From JALSHZ01 sp964614535 (GTDB taxonomy: Bacteria > Pseudomonadota > Gammaproteobacteria > UWMA-0217), in the NCBI GenBank assembly GCA_964614535.1, contig CAZTOZ010000001.1:1-53457 (forward strand): 53,457 nt of DNA, given 5' to 3'. Positions 8,510 through 16,858 of the stretch are shown here, one piece after another. The position numbers were made by a program, and so were the translations under genes. The stretch's first letter is position 1, and each line of letters starts with the position of its first letter. Below the pieces are notes generated by a model, which worked only from the letters and a program-made list of their open reading frames with translations, ran no database searches and was not told the DNA's origin.

Positions 8510-10588
8510 ATGTCTGAGATCCTGCACGTTCTGACCATCGTCCGCGACCCCGCCATTGCCGAGCGGTTGCTCGCCAGCGTCAAGTCGCTGGGGCATGTGG
8601 TGCGCCACCAGCAGGTGGAAGACCTGGCGTCGTTGATCGACCTGTTGCAGGAGCGGGAGTGGGATTTCATCTTCAACGATGTCGATTTCGACGATCTGCC
8701 ACTGGCGGAGGTGGCGGAAGCCGTGCGCCAGTCACGCGCCGATCCGGCCATCGTCGCACTCGATCCCGCCGCCACCCACGAGGTGACCGAGGCATTGCGC
8801 GCCGGCGCCACCGATCTGATCCGCGACAACGACTTCGAGCACCTCAAGCTGGTGGTGGAACGGACACTGCGCAGCCAGGCCGAACAGAAGAAACTGCAAC
8901 AGCTCAAGAGCAGTTTCAACGACCTGGAGAATCTTTACGCCACGCTGATGGAGACCTACGAGGCGCCGGTGGCCTACCTCCATGAGGGTATCCACGTACA
9001 CGTCAACCAGGCCTACCGGGAGCTCTTCGGGCTCCACCCCGACGAGGAGATCGAGGGCATCCCGCTGATGGATCTGCTGCCGGCGTCGGAGCAGCTGGTG
9101 GTCAAACAGTTTCTGCAGCGCCACAAGCGCGGGGAGACGACCGGTGACAACAACACCCAGGCCATCCAGATCGACGACAACGAACACATCATGGAGATTG
9201 CCGACGTCTTCTACGATGGCGAGCCCTGTCAGCAGATCATCATCAAGCCGGCTTCGGGTACCCGCGAGACCTCCCAGCTCACCGAACAGTTCAACTACCT
9301 GGCGATCTACGACATCGCCAGCGGACTCTACACCCGCAACCACCTGATCGAACAGCTGGAGGCCTGTCTGGCCAACCCCGCCGGTTGCGACGAGGACGGC
9401 ACCCGGCCGGCGCTCATCATGCTGTCGCTGGACAACTACGGCGAGCTGGCGGCCGGTGTCGGCCTGGCGGAAGCCGATCTGCTCTACTCGGAAGTGGGCG
9501 CCGAACTGAAGGGGTTGCTCAGCCTCGACGACATCCTCTGCCGCTACGATGCCCACACCTTCTGCCTGCTGACCGCGCCGATCTCACTGGAGGCCGCCGT
9601 CACGCTGACGCGCTCTCTGCTCGATACCGTCACCGCACAGATCTACGACATCGACGGCAAGCATGTCCCCTGCCAGATGAGCGCCGGGCTGGCGATGGTG
9701 GACGACAATACCGTCAGTGCCTACCAGGTGGTCTCGGAGGCGCTGGAGTCGTTGCGTCAAGCCAACCTCAAGGGCATCGACTTCGACGACGAGCACCCAC
9801 GGCAGACGCACAAACCGCAGAAACTCATCGACCAGGAGTGGATCGAGAAGATGCGCGTCGCACTGAAGGAGGGGCAGTTCCGCCTCTTCTTCCAACCGAC
9901 GGTGGACGTCAGCGGCGAGACCCGCGACAACTACGCCGTATCGGTCAAGATCGCCCGCCCCGACGGCGGCTTCGACAACGCGGCCGAGTTCATGCCCAGC
10001 GCCGAACGCACCGGCTACGCCAAGGGCATCGACCACTGGGTGATCGACGAGGTGTTCCGCACCATTTCGGAGCTGGCGCAGGAAGGCAAGAGACCCACGC
10101 TCTTCATCAAGCTGACCCAGGGCACGCTCTACCACGAGGAGGACATCTCCTGGATCCGGCGACAGATCGAATCCCGCGGCATCGACACCCGCCAACTGGT
10201 CTTCGAGTTCAACACCTCGTCACTGACCAACCATCTGCAGCAGACCCGAATGCTCATCGACGACCTGAAGCCGCTGGGCTGCCGCTTTGCCGTGGACGAC
10301 TTCGGCACCTCGCTGAACCCGTTTCAGATCCTGCGGCATGTCGAGATCGACTTTCTCAAGCTCGACGCGTCGCTGACCCACGACATCAGCACCAACGACC
10401 AACACCAACAGCTACTCTCCTATATCACCCACCATGCCCACGAGCTGGGGCAGAAAGTGATCGCCCAGCAGGTGGAGCATGCCGACCAGTTCTTTCTGCT
10501 CAAGCAGCTCGGGGTGGACTACCTGCAAGGGGCGTTTCTCAGCAAGCCACAGCAGAGCCTGGAGTTCGACTTCGAATACCCGGAGTGA
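8510..10588 (+). CDS. fimX: FimX-like degenerate REC-PAS-GGDEF-EAL protein
   Basis: A 692-residue regulator with a receiver-like domain (1-120), PAS (about 140-250), GGDEF (265-430) and EAL (440-690). Both enzymatic signatures are lost: the GGDEF site reads DAHTF (347-351), the EAL site SVK (about 478-480), and the later AEGVE-type motif is AQQVE. The EAL fold is otherwise kept (DDFGTS, FLKLDASL, GAFLSKP). Pseudomonas FimX has the same architecture and acts as a c-di-GMP effector for polar type IV pilus assembly rather than as an enzyme; that function is inferred here. It ends before a strong bidirectional terminator shared with htpX. Confidence 0.88.
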   Translation: MSEILHVLTIVRDPAIAERLLASVKSLGHVVRHQQVEDLASLIDLLQEREWDFIFNDVDFDDLPLAEVAEAVRQSRADPAIVALDPAATHEVTEALRAGATDLIRDNDFEHLKLVVERTLRSQAEQKKLQQLKSSFNDLENLYATLMETYEAPVAYLHEGIHVHVNQAYRELFGLHPDEEIEGIPLMDLLPASEQLVVKQFLQRHKRGETTGDNNTQAIQIDDNEHIMEIADVFYDGEPCQQIIIKPASGTRETSQLTEQFNYLAIYDIASGLYTRNHLIEQLEACLANPAGCDEDGTRPALIMLSLDNYGELAAGVGLAEADLLYSEVGAELKGLLSLDDILCRYDAHTFCLLTAPISLEAAVTLTRSLLDTVTAQIYDIDGKHVPCQMSAGLAMVDDNTVSAYQVVSEALESLRQANLKGIDFDDEHPRQTHKPQKLIDQEWIEKMRVALKEGQFRLFFQPTVDVSGETRDNYAVSVKIARPDGGFDNAAEFMPSAERTGYAKGIDHWVIDEVFRTISELAQEGKRPTLFIKLTQGTLYHEEDISWIRRQIESRGIDTRQLVFEFNTSSLTNHLQQTRMLIDDLKPLGCRFAVDDFGTSLNPFQILRHVEIDFLKLDASLTHDISTNDQHQQLLSYITHHAHELGQKVIAQQVEHADQFFLLKQLGVDYLQGAFLSKPQQSLEFDFEYPE

Positions 10589-10607
10589 GGCCAGGGCGCC
10601 ACCGCGC

Positions 10608-10643
10608 AACGAAAAAGGCCCTCCGAGGAGGGCCTTTTTCGTT
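10608..10643. terminator. bidirectional rho-independent terminator between fimX and htpX
   Basis: A perfect 16-bp stem, AACGAAAAAGGCCCTC paired with its reverse complement, around a CGAG loop. The A and T runs flank the GC core symmetrically, so it works as a hairpin plus U-tract for fimX on the plus strand and htpX on the minus strand. Confidence 0.92.
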
Positions 10644-10660
10644 ACCGGGTTTCCGCTAGC

Positions 10661-11527
10661 CTAGGTGGCGCGGCGCAATGCCTCGATCCGCTCGTCCAGC
10701 GGCGGGTGGCTGGAGAAGAGTTTCTTGATCGTCTCGCTGCCGTGGATGCCGAAGGCTGCCATCTCCGCCGGCAGCTCCGACGGCTCGTGTACCGCCTTGA
10801 GGCGCTGCAGCGCGGCGATCATCTTCTCGCGGCCGGCGAGACGGGCACCGCCGGCATCGGCACGGAACTCGCGCCAGCGCGAGAACCACATGACGATGAT
10901 GCTCGCCAGAAACGAGAGCACAATCTGCGCGATCATCTGGGTGATGTAGTAGCCGAAGCCGACCCCCTCTTCGTTCTTGAAGACGACCCGGTCGACAAAA
11001 CGGCCGATGATCATCGCGAAGAAGTAGACGAAGGTGTTGACCACCCCCTGGATCAGCGTCATCGTCACCATGTCACCGTTGGCGACATGGCTGATTTCAT
11101 GGGCCAGCACCGCCTCGACCTCGTCCTGGGTCATGTTCTCCAGCAAGCCGGTCGAGACCGCGACCAGTGCAGCGTTGCGATTCCAACCGGTGGCAAAGGC
11201 GTTGGGGTCGTGGGCGTGGAAGATGCCCACCTCGGGCATGCCGATTCCGGCCTGCTTGGCCTGACGCGCCACGACATCGAGCAACCACTGCTCGGTGGCA
11301 TTGGATGGCTGCTCGATGATGTGGACACCCATCGAGTGCTTCGCCATCGTCTTCGACATGAACAGCGAGATCAGCGCACCGGAGAAACCGATGACAGCGG
11401 AAATGACCATCATGCGCTCATAGCCACCCAACTGGATGCCGAACACATTGGAGATGATCGCCATCACCGCCGTCAGGACGATCATGATGGCGAAGTTGGT
11501 CGCCAGAAACAGTGCGATTCTCAGCAT
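10661..11527 (-). CDS. htpX: heat-shock membrane metalloprotease HtpX
   Basis: HtpX is an inner-membrane zinc endopeptidase that cuts misfolded membrane proteins alongside FtsH. The 288-residue protein has two N-terminal membrane segments, the zinc motif HEISH at residues 143-147, two more hydrophobic stretches at about 155-205, and a downstream Glu-containing EFRAD box. I chose the ATG at 11527 because AAGGGG lies five bases upstream; the open frame extends further but passes through the promoter. The upstream region holds a heat-shock-type promoter, described separately. parC lies upstream on the same strand, 123 bases away. Confidence 0.96.
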   Translation of the reverse strand: MLRIALFLATNFAIMIVLTAVMAIISNVFGIQLGGYERMMVISAVIGFSGALISLFMSKTMAKHSMGVHIIEQPSNATEQWLLDVVARQAKQAGIGMPEVGIFHAHDPNAFATGWNRNAALVAVSTGLLENMTQDEVEAVLAHEISHVANGDMVTMTLIQGVVNTFVYFFAMIIGRFVDRVVFKNEEGVGFGYYITQMIAQIVLSFLASIIVMWFSRWREFRADAGGARLAGREKMIAALQRLKAVHEPSELPAEMAAFGIHGSETIKKLFSSHPPLDERIEALRRAT

Positions 11528-11566
11528 GTCTGCCCCTTTGAAAATCAATATGAACCGGCGGCTATG

Positions 11567-11593
11567 ATTGGGCCAGACACCCCAGATTTCAAG
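11567..11593 (-). promoter_or_regulatory. sigma-32 (RpoH)-like promoter of htpX
   Basis: Read on the minus strand: CTTGAA at 11593-11588, 15 bases, then CCCAAT at 11572-11567. This closely fits the enterobacterial RpoH consensus (CTTGAA and CCCATnT with about 13-16 bases between). The predicted start would give a leader of about 30 bases before the htpX ATG. HtpX being a known heat-shock protein makes the match more credible. Confidence 0.72.
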
Positions 11594-11650
11594 ATCATTT
11601 CCGCGATTGTGAATGATTCTTAACAATAGTCACTTTACGTCACCAGACTG

Positions 11651-13903
11651 TCACGACATGGTCTCCAGCGCATCCACCTTCTGGAATCCACGGGGCAGCT
11701 TCCTGCCGCGCTTGCCCCGTTCGCCGTCGTATTGATCGACCTCGGCGGCCGGCATCGTCTTGTGCTTCCTGCCGGCATGGACGGTGAGCTTCTCCCCCGG
11801 CTGCACCAGCGTGACGGCGGCCAGCCACTCCTCTCCCGACTTCAGCCGCGCGGTGGGGATGTTGATGATCTTGATGCCCTTGCCCCGCGCCATCACCGGC
11901 AGTTCCCGCAACGGCACCACCAGCAGATAGCCGTCGCTGGTGGCGGCCGCGATCCAGTCCCGTTCAAGATCGCGCACCCTGACCGGCGGCATCACCTCGG
12001 CTCCTGGCGGCAGGTTGAGCAACGCCTTGCCCGACTTGTTCCGCGTCAGCAGATCCTTCACCTGTACGACGAAACCGTAACCATGACTGCTGGCGATCAG
12101 ATAGTGGTCCTCCGGCTTGCCCATGATCAGCGCGACGAAGCGGGCCCCATCCGGCGCGGTCACCCGCCCCGACAGTGGCTCGCCCTGGCCACGCGCCGAC
12201 GGCAGGGTGTGGGCCGGAACGTTGTAGGCCCGGCCGGTGGAGTCGATGATGATCACCGGTTGATTGCTGCGCCCCTTGACTGCGGCCTGATAGCCATCTC
12301 CGGCCTTGTAATTGAGCGCCTTCGGATCCACCTCGTGGCCCTTGGCGGCACGGATCCAGCCACGCTGCGAGAGAATGACGGTCACCGGCTCGGCCGGCGC
12401 CAGCGCATTGGGATCGAGGGCCTGGGCCTGCCGCCGCTCCACCAGCGGTGAGCGGCGTGCATCGCCATGGGTCTCGGCATCGGCCTTGAGTTCCTTCTTC
12501 ACCAGCGTCTTCAGGCGCGCCTCGGAACCGAGCAGCTTCTCCAGCTGATCACGCTCGCTACTCAACGCCTCCTGCTCGGCGCGGATCTTCATCTCCTCGA
12601 GCCGGGCCAACTGTCGTAGCTTGGTGTCGAGCACATAGTCGGCTTGCACTTCACTCAAGCCGAAACGCGCCATCAACACCGGCCGGGGCTCGTCCTCGGT
12701 GCGAATGATCCGGATGACCTCGTCGATATTGAGAAAAGCGATCAGCAGGCCATCGAGCAGATGGAGCCGCTCCAACACCTTGTCGAGACGCCATTGCAAA
12801 CGGCGCCGTACCGTGGCCAGACGAAACGCCAGCCACTCCTTGAGGATCGTCAGCAGGTTCTTGACCTGCGGGCGGCCATTGGTGCCGATCATATTGAGGT
12901 TGACACGATAGCTGCGCTCCAGATCGGTGGTCGCGAACAGATGCGACATCAACGCCTCCTTGTCGACCCGGTTGGAGCGCGGTGTGATGACCAGGCGGGT
13001 CGGGTTTTCGTGATCCGACTCATCACGCAGATCCTCGACCATCGGCAGCTTCTTCGCCTGCATCTGCTGGGCGATCTGCTCCAGCACCCGGCTGCCGGAG
13101 ACGTGCTGCGGCAACGCGGTGACGACGATGTCGTTGCCTTCGACGGTCCAGACGGCTCGTGCCCGCAGCCCACCATGCCCCGTTTCGTAGATTTTCCGGA
13201 TGTCCTCCCGCGGGGTGATGATCTCGGCGCTGGACGGGAAATCCGGCCCCTGGATGTGCGCCATGACCTCATCCAGCGTGGCGCGTGGATGATCGAGCAG
13301 ATGAATACAGGCAGCCGCCACTTCCCGCAGATTGTGCGGCGGAATGTCGGTGGCCATGCCGACAGCGATGCCGGTGCTACCGTTGAGCAGTACATTGGGC
13401 AATCGCGCCGGCAGCAGCAACGGCTCCTTGAGCGTACCATCGAAGTTCGGCCCCCAGTCGACCGTCCCCTGCCCCAGCTCGCTGAGCAGCGTCTTGGCGT
13501 AGGGGGTCAGCCGCGATTCGGTATAGCGCATCGCCGCAAACGACTTGGGATCGTCCTGTGACCCCCAGTTACCCTGGCCGTCGATGATCGGATAGCGGTA
13601 GGAAAAGGGCTGCGCCATCAACACCATCGCCTCGTAACAGGCCGAGTCGCCATGCGGATGGTATTTGCCGAGCACGTCGCCCACGGTGCGGGCCGACTTC
13701 TTGTGTTTGGAGGCCGCCGACAGGCCGAGCTCGGACATCGCATAGACGATCCGCCGCTGCACCGGCTTGAGGCCATCGCCGATGTGCGGCAGCGCCCGAT
13801 CCATGATGACGTACATGGAGTAGTCGAGATAGGCCTTTTCGGTGAATGCCCGCAGCGGCAGCTCCTCGACACCTTCGAAATCAAGCGCAAGATTGTCGTT
13901 CAT
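11651..13903 (-). CDS. parC: DNA topoisomerase IV subunit A
   Basis: ParC is the DNA-cleaving subunit of topoisomerase IV, which decatenates daughter chromosomes. The 750-residue length matches E. coli ParC (752) rather than GyrA. The catalytic tyrosine is in AAMRYTESRL (about Tyr127). The quinolone-resistance region KYHPHGDSACYEAM keeps the Ser and Glu of susceptible enzymes. The C-terminal beta-pinwheel starts after about residue 500 and lacks a GyrA box. I start it at the ATG at 13903 (MNDNLALDF), not the in-frame codons further upstream. parE is not adjacent and must lie outside this window. Confidence 0.96.
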   Translation of the reverse strand: MNDNLALDFEGVEELPLRAFTEKAYLDYSMYVIMDRALPHIGDGLKPVQRRIVYAMSELGLSAASKHKKSARTVGDVLGKYHPHGDSACYEAMVLMAQPFSYRYPIIDGQGNWGSQDDPKSFAAMRYTESRLTPYAKTLLSELGQGTVDWGPNFDGTLKEPLLLPARLPNVLLNGSTGIAVGMATDIPPHNLREVAAACIHLLDHPRATLDEVMAHIQGPDFPSSAEIITPREDIRKIYETGHGGLRARAVWTVEGNDIVVTALPQHVSGSRVLEQIAQQMQAKKLPMVEDLRDESDHENPTRLVITPRSNRVDKEALMSHLFATTDLERSYRVNLNMIGTNGRPQVKNLLTILKEWLAFRLATVRRRLQWRLDKVLERLHLLDGLLIAFLNIDEVIRIIRTEDEPRPVLMARFGLSEVQADYVLDTKLRQLARLEEMKIRAEQEALSSERDQLEKLLGSEARLKTLVKKELKADAETHGDARRSPLVERRQAQALDPNALAPAEPVTVILSQRGWIRAAKGHEVDPKALNYKAGDGYQAAVKGRSNQPVIIIDSTGRAYNVPAHTLPSARGQGEPLSGRVTAPDGARFVALIMGKPEDHYLIASSHGYGFVVQVKDLLTRNKSGKALLNLPPGAEVMPPVRVRDLERDWIAAATSDGYLLVVPLRELPVMARGKGIKIINIPTARLKSGEEWLAAVTLVQPGEKLTVHAGRKHKTMPAAEVDQYDGERGKRGRKLPRGFQKVDALETMS

Positions 13904-14008
13904 GACGGATCCGTCGGCAGCCTCTGAAAGGCGCATACCTTCACTGATCCGCCACGGCATTTCAAGCAACGCAAATGTGAACGATTGGGAGAGAATGCCG
14001 TCGGCCTC

Positions 14009-14037
14009 TTGACCCCGGAACGCCGCACAGCTATAAG
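14009..14037 (+). promoter_or_regulatory. sigma-70 promoter of the small exported protein
   Basis: TTGACC at 14009-14014, a 17-base spacer, and TATAAG at 14032-14037: five of six matches in each hexamer at ideal spacing. Transcription would start near 14044, inside the palindrome at 14041-14056 and about 36 bases before the ATG at 14080. Confidence 0.7.
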
Positions 14038-14040
14038 AAT

Positions 14041-14056
14041 ATTAGAACTTTCTAAT
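14041..14056. promoter_or_regulatory. palindromic operator candidate overlapping a transcription start
   Basis: ATTAGAACTTTCTAAT: two perfect 7-base half-sites, ATTAGAA and TTCTAAT, around a 2-base centre. It sits directly downstream of the -10 box, over the predicted +1, where a dimeric repressor would block transcription. The regulator is unknown; no regulator gene is adjacent. Confidence 0.6.
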
Positions 14057-14079
14057 CTACTGTCGAATGGAGAACAGCC

Positions 14080-14343
14080 ATGTCTTTTCGTGGAACCACT
14101 ATTGCATTGGCGCTGGTCACCGTAGCCGCGGCCACTGCCGCGCCGGCCGGTGAAAGCCGTCCGGTCGATACCGTCGCCCTGCAGGCCGCCATCGCCAGCT
14201 TCGGCGTCCCGGTGGCGCAATCGGAAAAAGCCGCGGCTGCCGCCGCCGAGGAGATTGCCCGCAAACGGCGCGATACCGACGGCAAGGCATCCCGCACCGT
14301 CAGCCAGGTGCCGGACGACCTGCTGGACATCTCGCCCTACTGA
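14080..14343 (+). CDS. small exported protein of unknown function
   Basis: An 87-residue protein with a clear Sec signal peptide (residues 1 to about 21: a basic start, a long Ala/Leu/Val core, then AAPAG as cleavage site). The mature part is about 65 residues, Ala/Lys/Arg-rich and probably one long helix (SEKAAAAAAEEIARKRRD), ending in DDLLDISPY. No cysteines and no recognised domain. A GGAG seven bases before the ATG is a good ribosome site. It has its own strong promoter and a palindromic operator candidate, and is convergent with the pentaheme cytochrome gene. That suggests a regulated periplasmic or envelope factor; I do not assign a function. Confidence 0.7.
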   Translation: MSFRGTTIALALVTVAAATAAPAGESRPVDTVALQAAIASFGVPVAQSEKAAAAAAEEIARKRRDTDGKASRTVSQVPDDLLDISPY

Positions 14344-14411
14344 CCCGGCACCATCCTCGATGATGAAACGGCGGCGCAGGGATCCTGGACGGATTCTCGC
14401 GCCGCTGGCCG

Positions 14412-15680
14412 TTACAGCCTGACCTCGGCCGTCGCCGCCAGTTTCGACGCCTTCAGACGCTTCGTCAGCACCTTGTCGAGCTTCTTGTTCAGCTTCGGCA
14501 ACAGCAGGTTGTAGTAGACCTCCGCCTTCACCACCTTCACCTCCTTGCCGGGAATGCTGTACTTCAGCACCCGCTCCTCATGGGGTTTCAGGCGATTGTC
14601 CCCCAGCACCTGGGTTGCCTTCGGCGGCATCGCTGGCTTGCCCTCCTTGTCGCCCAAGGTATAGACCAGTACCGCCTGCCGGTCGTCCTTGAGCGGGTGG
14701 GTCTCATAGTTCTGCCACAGCAGCTTGCCGTCGGCGTCATACGCCGCCAGCTTCAGGTAGGCGATGCGGAAAGGCGCGCCGGTGGGGAACTTGTGTGGCA
14801 GCAGGTTCTTCATTTTGACGGTGGCTTCGTAGCCACCGTCTTTTTCGGTCAGCGCCAAGTCGAGCACCACCGCGCGGCGGATCATGTTGCCGTCGTGGCC
14901 GCCAGCCATCGAATGGTTGGCATGGCCATTGACCATCGGCATGTGGCAGGACTGGCAAGTCACCGATGAATTGGCCTCTTTGATCTCATCCCCGGTGGCG
15001 CACAGCGGCACGCCGTGGAAGTTGTTGCGTCGGTCGTGACAACCCATGCAGATGGCGTTGGTCTTGAAGACGACGGCACTGCCCCCTTCCATCGGAAACG
15101 GGTGGAACGGCAGCGACACCGGCGAGCCGTTCTGGTCGGCCGGCAGTGTCGAGTAGTTCTTGCCCGACGGAGCCTGCAACGCGGTATTGGAGATCTCATA
15201 GGCCGCCTGCCCGAGACGCAACTTGCCATCAGGCTTCTTCGTACCCTTGAAGCCGGTGACCGTGTGGCAGAAAACACAGTTCACCCCTTCGCGAAAAGCC
15301 GGCTTGGCATCCAGTTTGGTCGTGTTGCTCAGTGCCGCATTGGGGGCATGGCAGCGCAAGCAGACCGGGTACTTGCCCTTTTTCGACTTGACACCCTCCT
15401 GGGTGGGATCGCCCATCACCTTGCGGTAGAACGCGCCGTGGATCGGATCGTCGAGCGCGGTGCTCTTGCCGTGCATCGACCCCGCCCACTCCTTGTAGAT
15501 CTCCTGATGGCACTCGCCGCAGAGTTTCGACGACACTTCATGGGGCGACGACGGCGGCGGTACATCGACCCGGGTGTTATTGCCATCCTCGGCGAACACG
15601 ACGAGCGGCTGGCACAGCACCAGCATGACGGTCAAAACGGATGGAAACCAGCCTTTGACTGGAGCGGACGACTTGGGCAT
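14412..15680 (-). CDS. periplasmic pentaheme c-type cytochrome (cytochrome c554-like)
   Basis: A 422-residue protein with a Sec signal peptide (about residues 1-30) and five CXXCH heme sites at residues 54-58, 107-111, 135-139, 211-215 and 242-246. Several extra His residues (HANHSMAGGH) could be distal ligands. After residue 260 the chain has no hemes and looks beta-rich. The heme spacing resembles the cytochrome c554 family, which carries electrons or reduces small nitrogen or sulfur compounds; the substrate here is unknown. I chose the ATG at 15680 for its upstream GGAGAG. The b561-like cytochrome lies 152 bases upstream on the same strand, a plausible quinol-linked partner. Confidence 0.85.
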   Translation of the reverse strand: MPKSSAPVKGWFPSVLTVMLVLCQPLVVFAEDGNNTRVDVPPPSSPHEVSSKLCGECHQEIYKEWAGSMHGKSTALDDPIHGAFYRKVMGDPTQEGVKSKKGKYPVCLRCHAPNAALSNTTKLDAKPAFREGVNCVFCHTVTGFKGTKKPDGKLRLGQAAYEISNTALQAPSGKNYSTLPADQNGSPVSLPFHPFPMEGGSAVVFKTNAICMGCHDRRNNFHGVPLCATGDEIKEANSSVTCQSCHMPMVNGHANHSMAGGHDGNMIRRAVVLDLALTEKDGGYEATVKMKNLLPHKFPTGAPFRIAYLKLAAYDADGKLLWQNYETHPLKDDRQAVLVYTLGDKEGKPAMPPKATQVLGDNRLKPHEERVLKYSIPGKEVKVVKAEVYYNLLLPKLNKKLDKVLTKRLKASKLAATAEVRL

Positions 15681-15832
15681 GACCTGACTCTCCCTCGGTG
15701 GTGTAGCGCGGTGTTGAAACGCCGTTTCTTCTGTATCGACGGTCGCTCCCTGTTTACCACAGCCGTCAGGCCATCGAATAAACATATGATAATTAAGGAA
15801 TTAATGATATTCCAATATATCCGCCCGGGGCG

Positions 15833-16510
15833 TCATTGCGGCGCCCCGTCGTCGGGCCGCCAGCGCCGTACCTTGATTTTCTCCAGCGATACCCTGTGCT
15901 CACCTCCCGGCGTCTCGTCCAGCGGCTTGATCTCGAAGAGGCGATAGCCATTGAGCATGCCGGAGATATCCGCCTGCCTGGCGCGAACGTCGTGCATGAC
16001 CACGGCAATGACATGGGCAACGGTGAAGACGGCGATCAATGCCGCCACGGAACGATGCAGCGCCGGTAGATAGAGGCCGAACAGCAACGGATGGTCCGGC
16101 ATGAAAAACCCTGTCAAAGCGACGACGACCAACAAGAGTAGCACCACGGCATAGAGCGGCACCCACAGCGGATTGTGCGCATACCAGGCCGGCAGCGGCA
16201 TATTGCCGAGGGAGAGATAGAATTGCAGCGTCTTCACCATCGCGACGATAGACCGCTTGCCCGGCAGCAATGCCCGCCACCCCGCCACCGCACGATCGGT
16301 GAGCAACAGCCAGACACGCAGCAGCAACGCCAGCATCAACAGGGCCCCTGCAATCTGGTGGTAGTCGCTGGCCGCCTGCGCGATCGACGGCGCCCAATGC
16401 AACAGCCAGGCGGTGGCCAACAGGACGATCGTCGCAATGGCCATGCCCCAATGGGCGAGACGCAGCATCCCCGGCCAGACCAGTTTTCTTTGCAGTGTCG
16501 GCTGTTGCAT
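15833..16510 (-). CDS. cytochrome b561-type di-heme membrane protein
   Basis: A 225-residue integral membrane protein with four or five hydrophobic helices. Candidate heme ligands lie in transmembrane segments: LRLAHWGMAI, SDYHQIAG, LPALHRSVAAL and FTVAHVIAVVMHDV. This is the layout of the cytochrome b561/hydrogenase cytochrome-b family that moves electrons from quinol to periplasmic acceptors. The ATG at 16510 is chosen because AAGGA precedes it by six bases. It is upstream of the pentaheme cytochrome on the same strand; together they look like a quinol-to-periplasm electron path. The intervening 152 bases are AT-rich and may hold a separate promoter. Confidence 0.85.
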   Translation of the reverse strand: MQQPTLQRKLVWPGMLRLAHWGMAIATIVLLATAWLLHWAPSIAQAASDYHQIAGALLMLALLLRVWLLLTDRAVAGWRALLPGKRSIVAMVKTLQFYLSLGNMPLPAWYAHNPLWVPLYAVVLLLLVVVALTGFFMPDHPLLFGLYLPALHRSVAALIAVFTVAHVIAVVMHDVRARQADISGMLNGYRLFEIKPLDETPGGEHRVSLEKIKVRRWRPDDGAPQ

Positions 16511-16665
16511 CACGATTCCTTCATTTCTATGGAGCCGGCGATTATAGTCCGAATCTTTCACAAGAACGCTGAAAACCCATCATAACGCCATGATTTGTAA
16601 AAAAATGATGGGGTATTGGCAAAGGGAAAAGCGTCACCAGCACCGCCATGCGGGTTTTGGAAAAA

Positions 16666-16698
16666 TCCCACATTCCCATGAAATATTCAGGCGAGGGA
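16666..16698 (-). repeat. dispersed repeat, copy 1 (core GAATATTTCATG)
   Basis: On the minus strand this reads CTCGCC then TGAATATTTCATGGGAATG. The same block recurs almost unchanged at 37590-37620, and the core GAATATTTCATG appears a third time in the opposite orientation at 37560-37571. All copies are intergenic. Confidence 0.65.
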
Positions 16699-16758
16699 GC
16701 ACCCGCGTTCGAACCCGTTGACGAATCACATTCCCCCTGCCCGGCACAGGGTTTCCTG

Positions 16759-16791
16759 CACGAAAAAGCCCCGGCCAGCGGGGCTTTTTCG
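16759..16791. terminator. rho-independent terminator of the SGNH-hydrolase unit
   Basis: A 14-bp stem whose core is CGAAAAAGCCCCG (16760-16772) and its reverse complement (16778-16790), around a GCCAG loop, with A/T runs at both ends. It lies 68 bases past the minus-strand SGNH stop and is symmetric enough to work in both directions. Confidence 0.88.
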
Positions 16792-16858
16792 TCACGGTTG
16801 GACAGCCGGGGCCATTCCACGGCAGGGCGGCCAGGCCGCCATCGGATCGGGCCACGCT

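Larger units (their letters stand above)
16511..16858. other. 348-base intergenic region with a repeat and a terminator
   Basis: No convincing gene. It holds a dispersed repeat copy at 16666-16698 and a terminator hairpin at 16759-16791, both described separately. The part next to the b-type cytochrome (16511-16620) is AT-rich and may contain that gene's promoter. Confidence 0.7.

Noticed and set aside
12644..13561. 305-codon plus-strand frame opposite parC
   Set aside because: Antisense to an intact parC; no ribosome site or domain.
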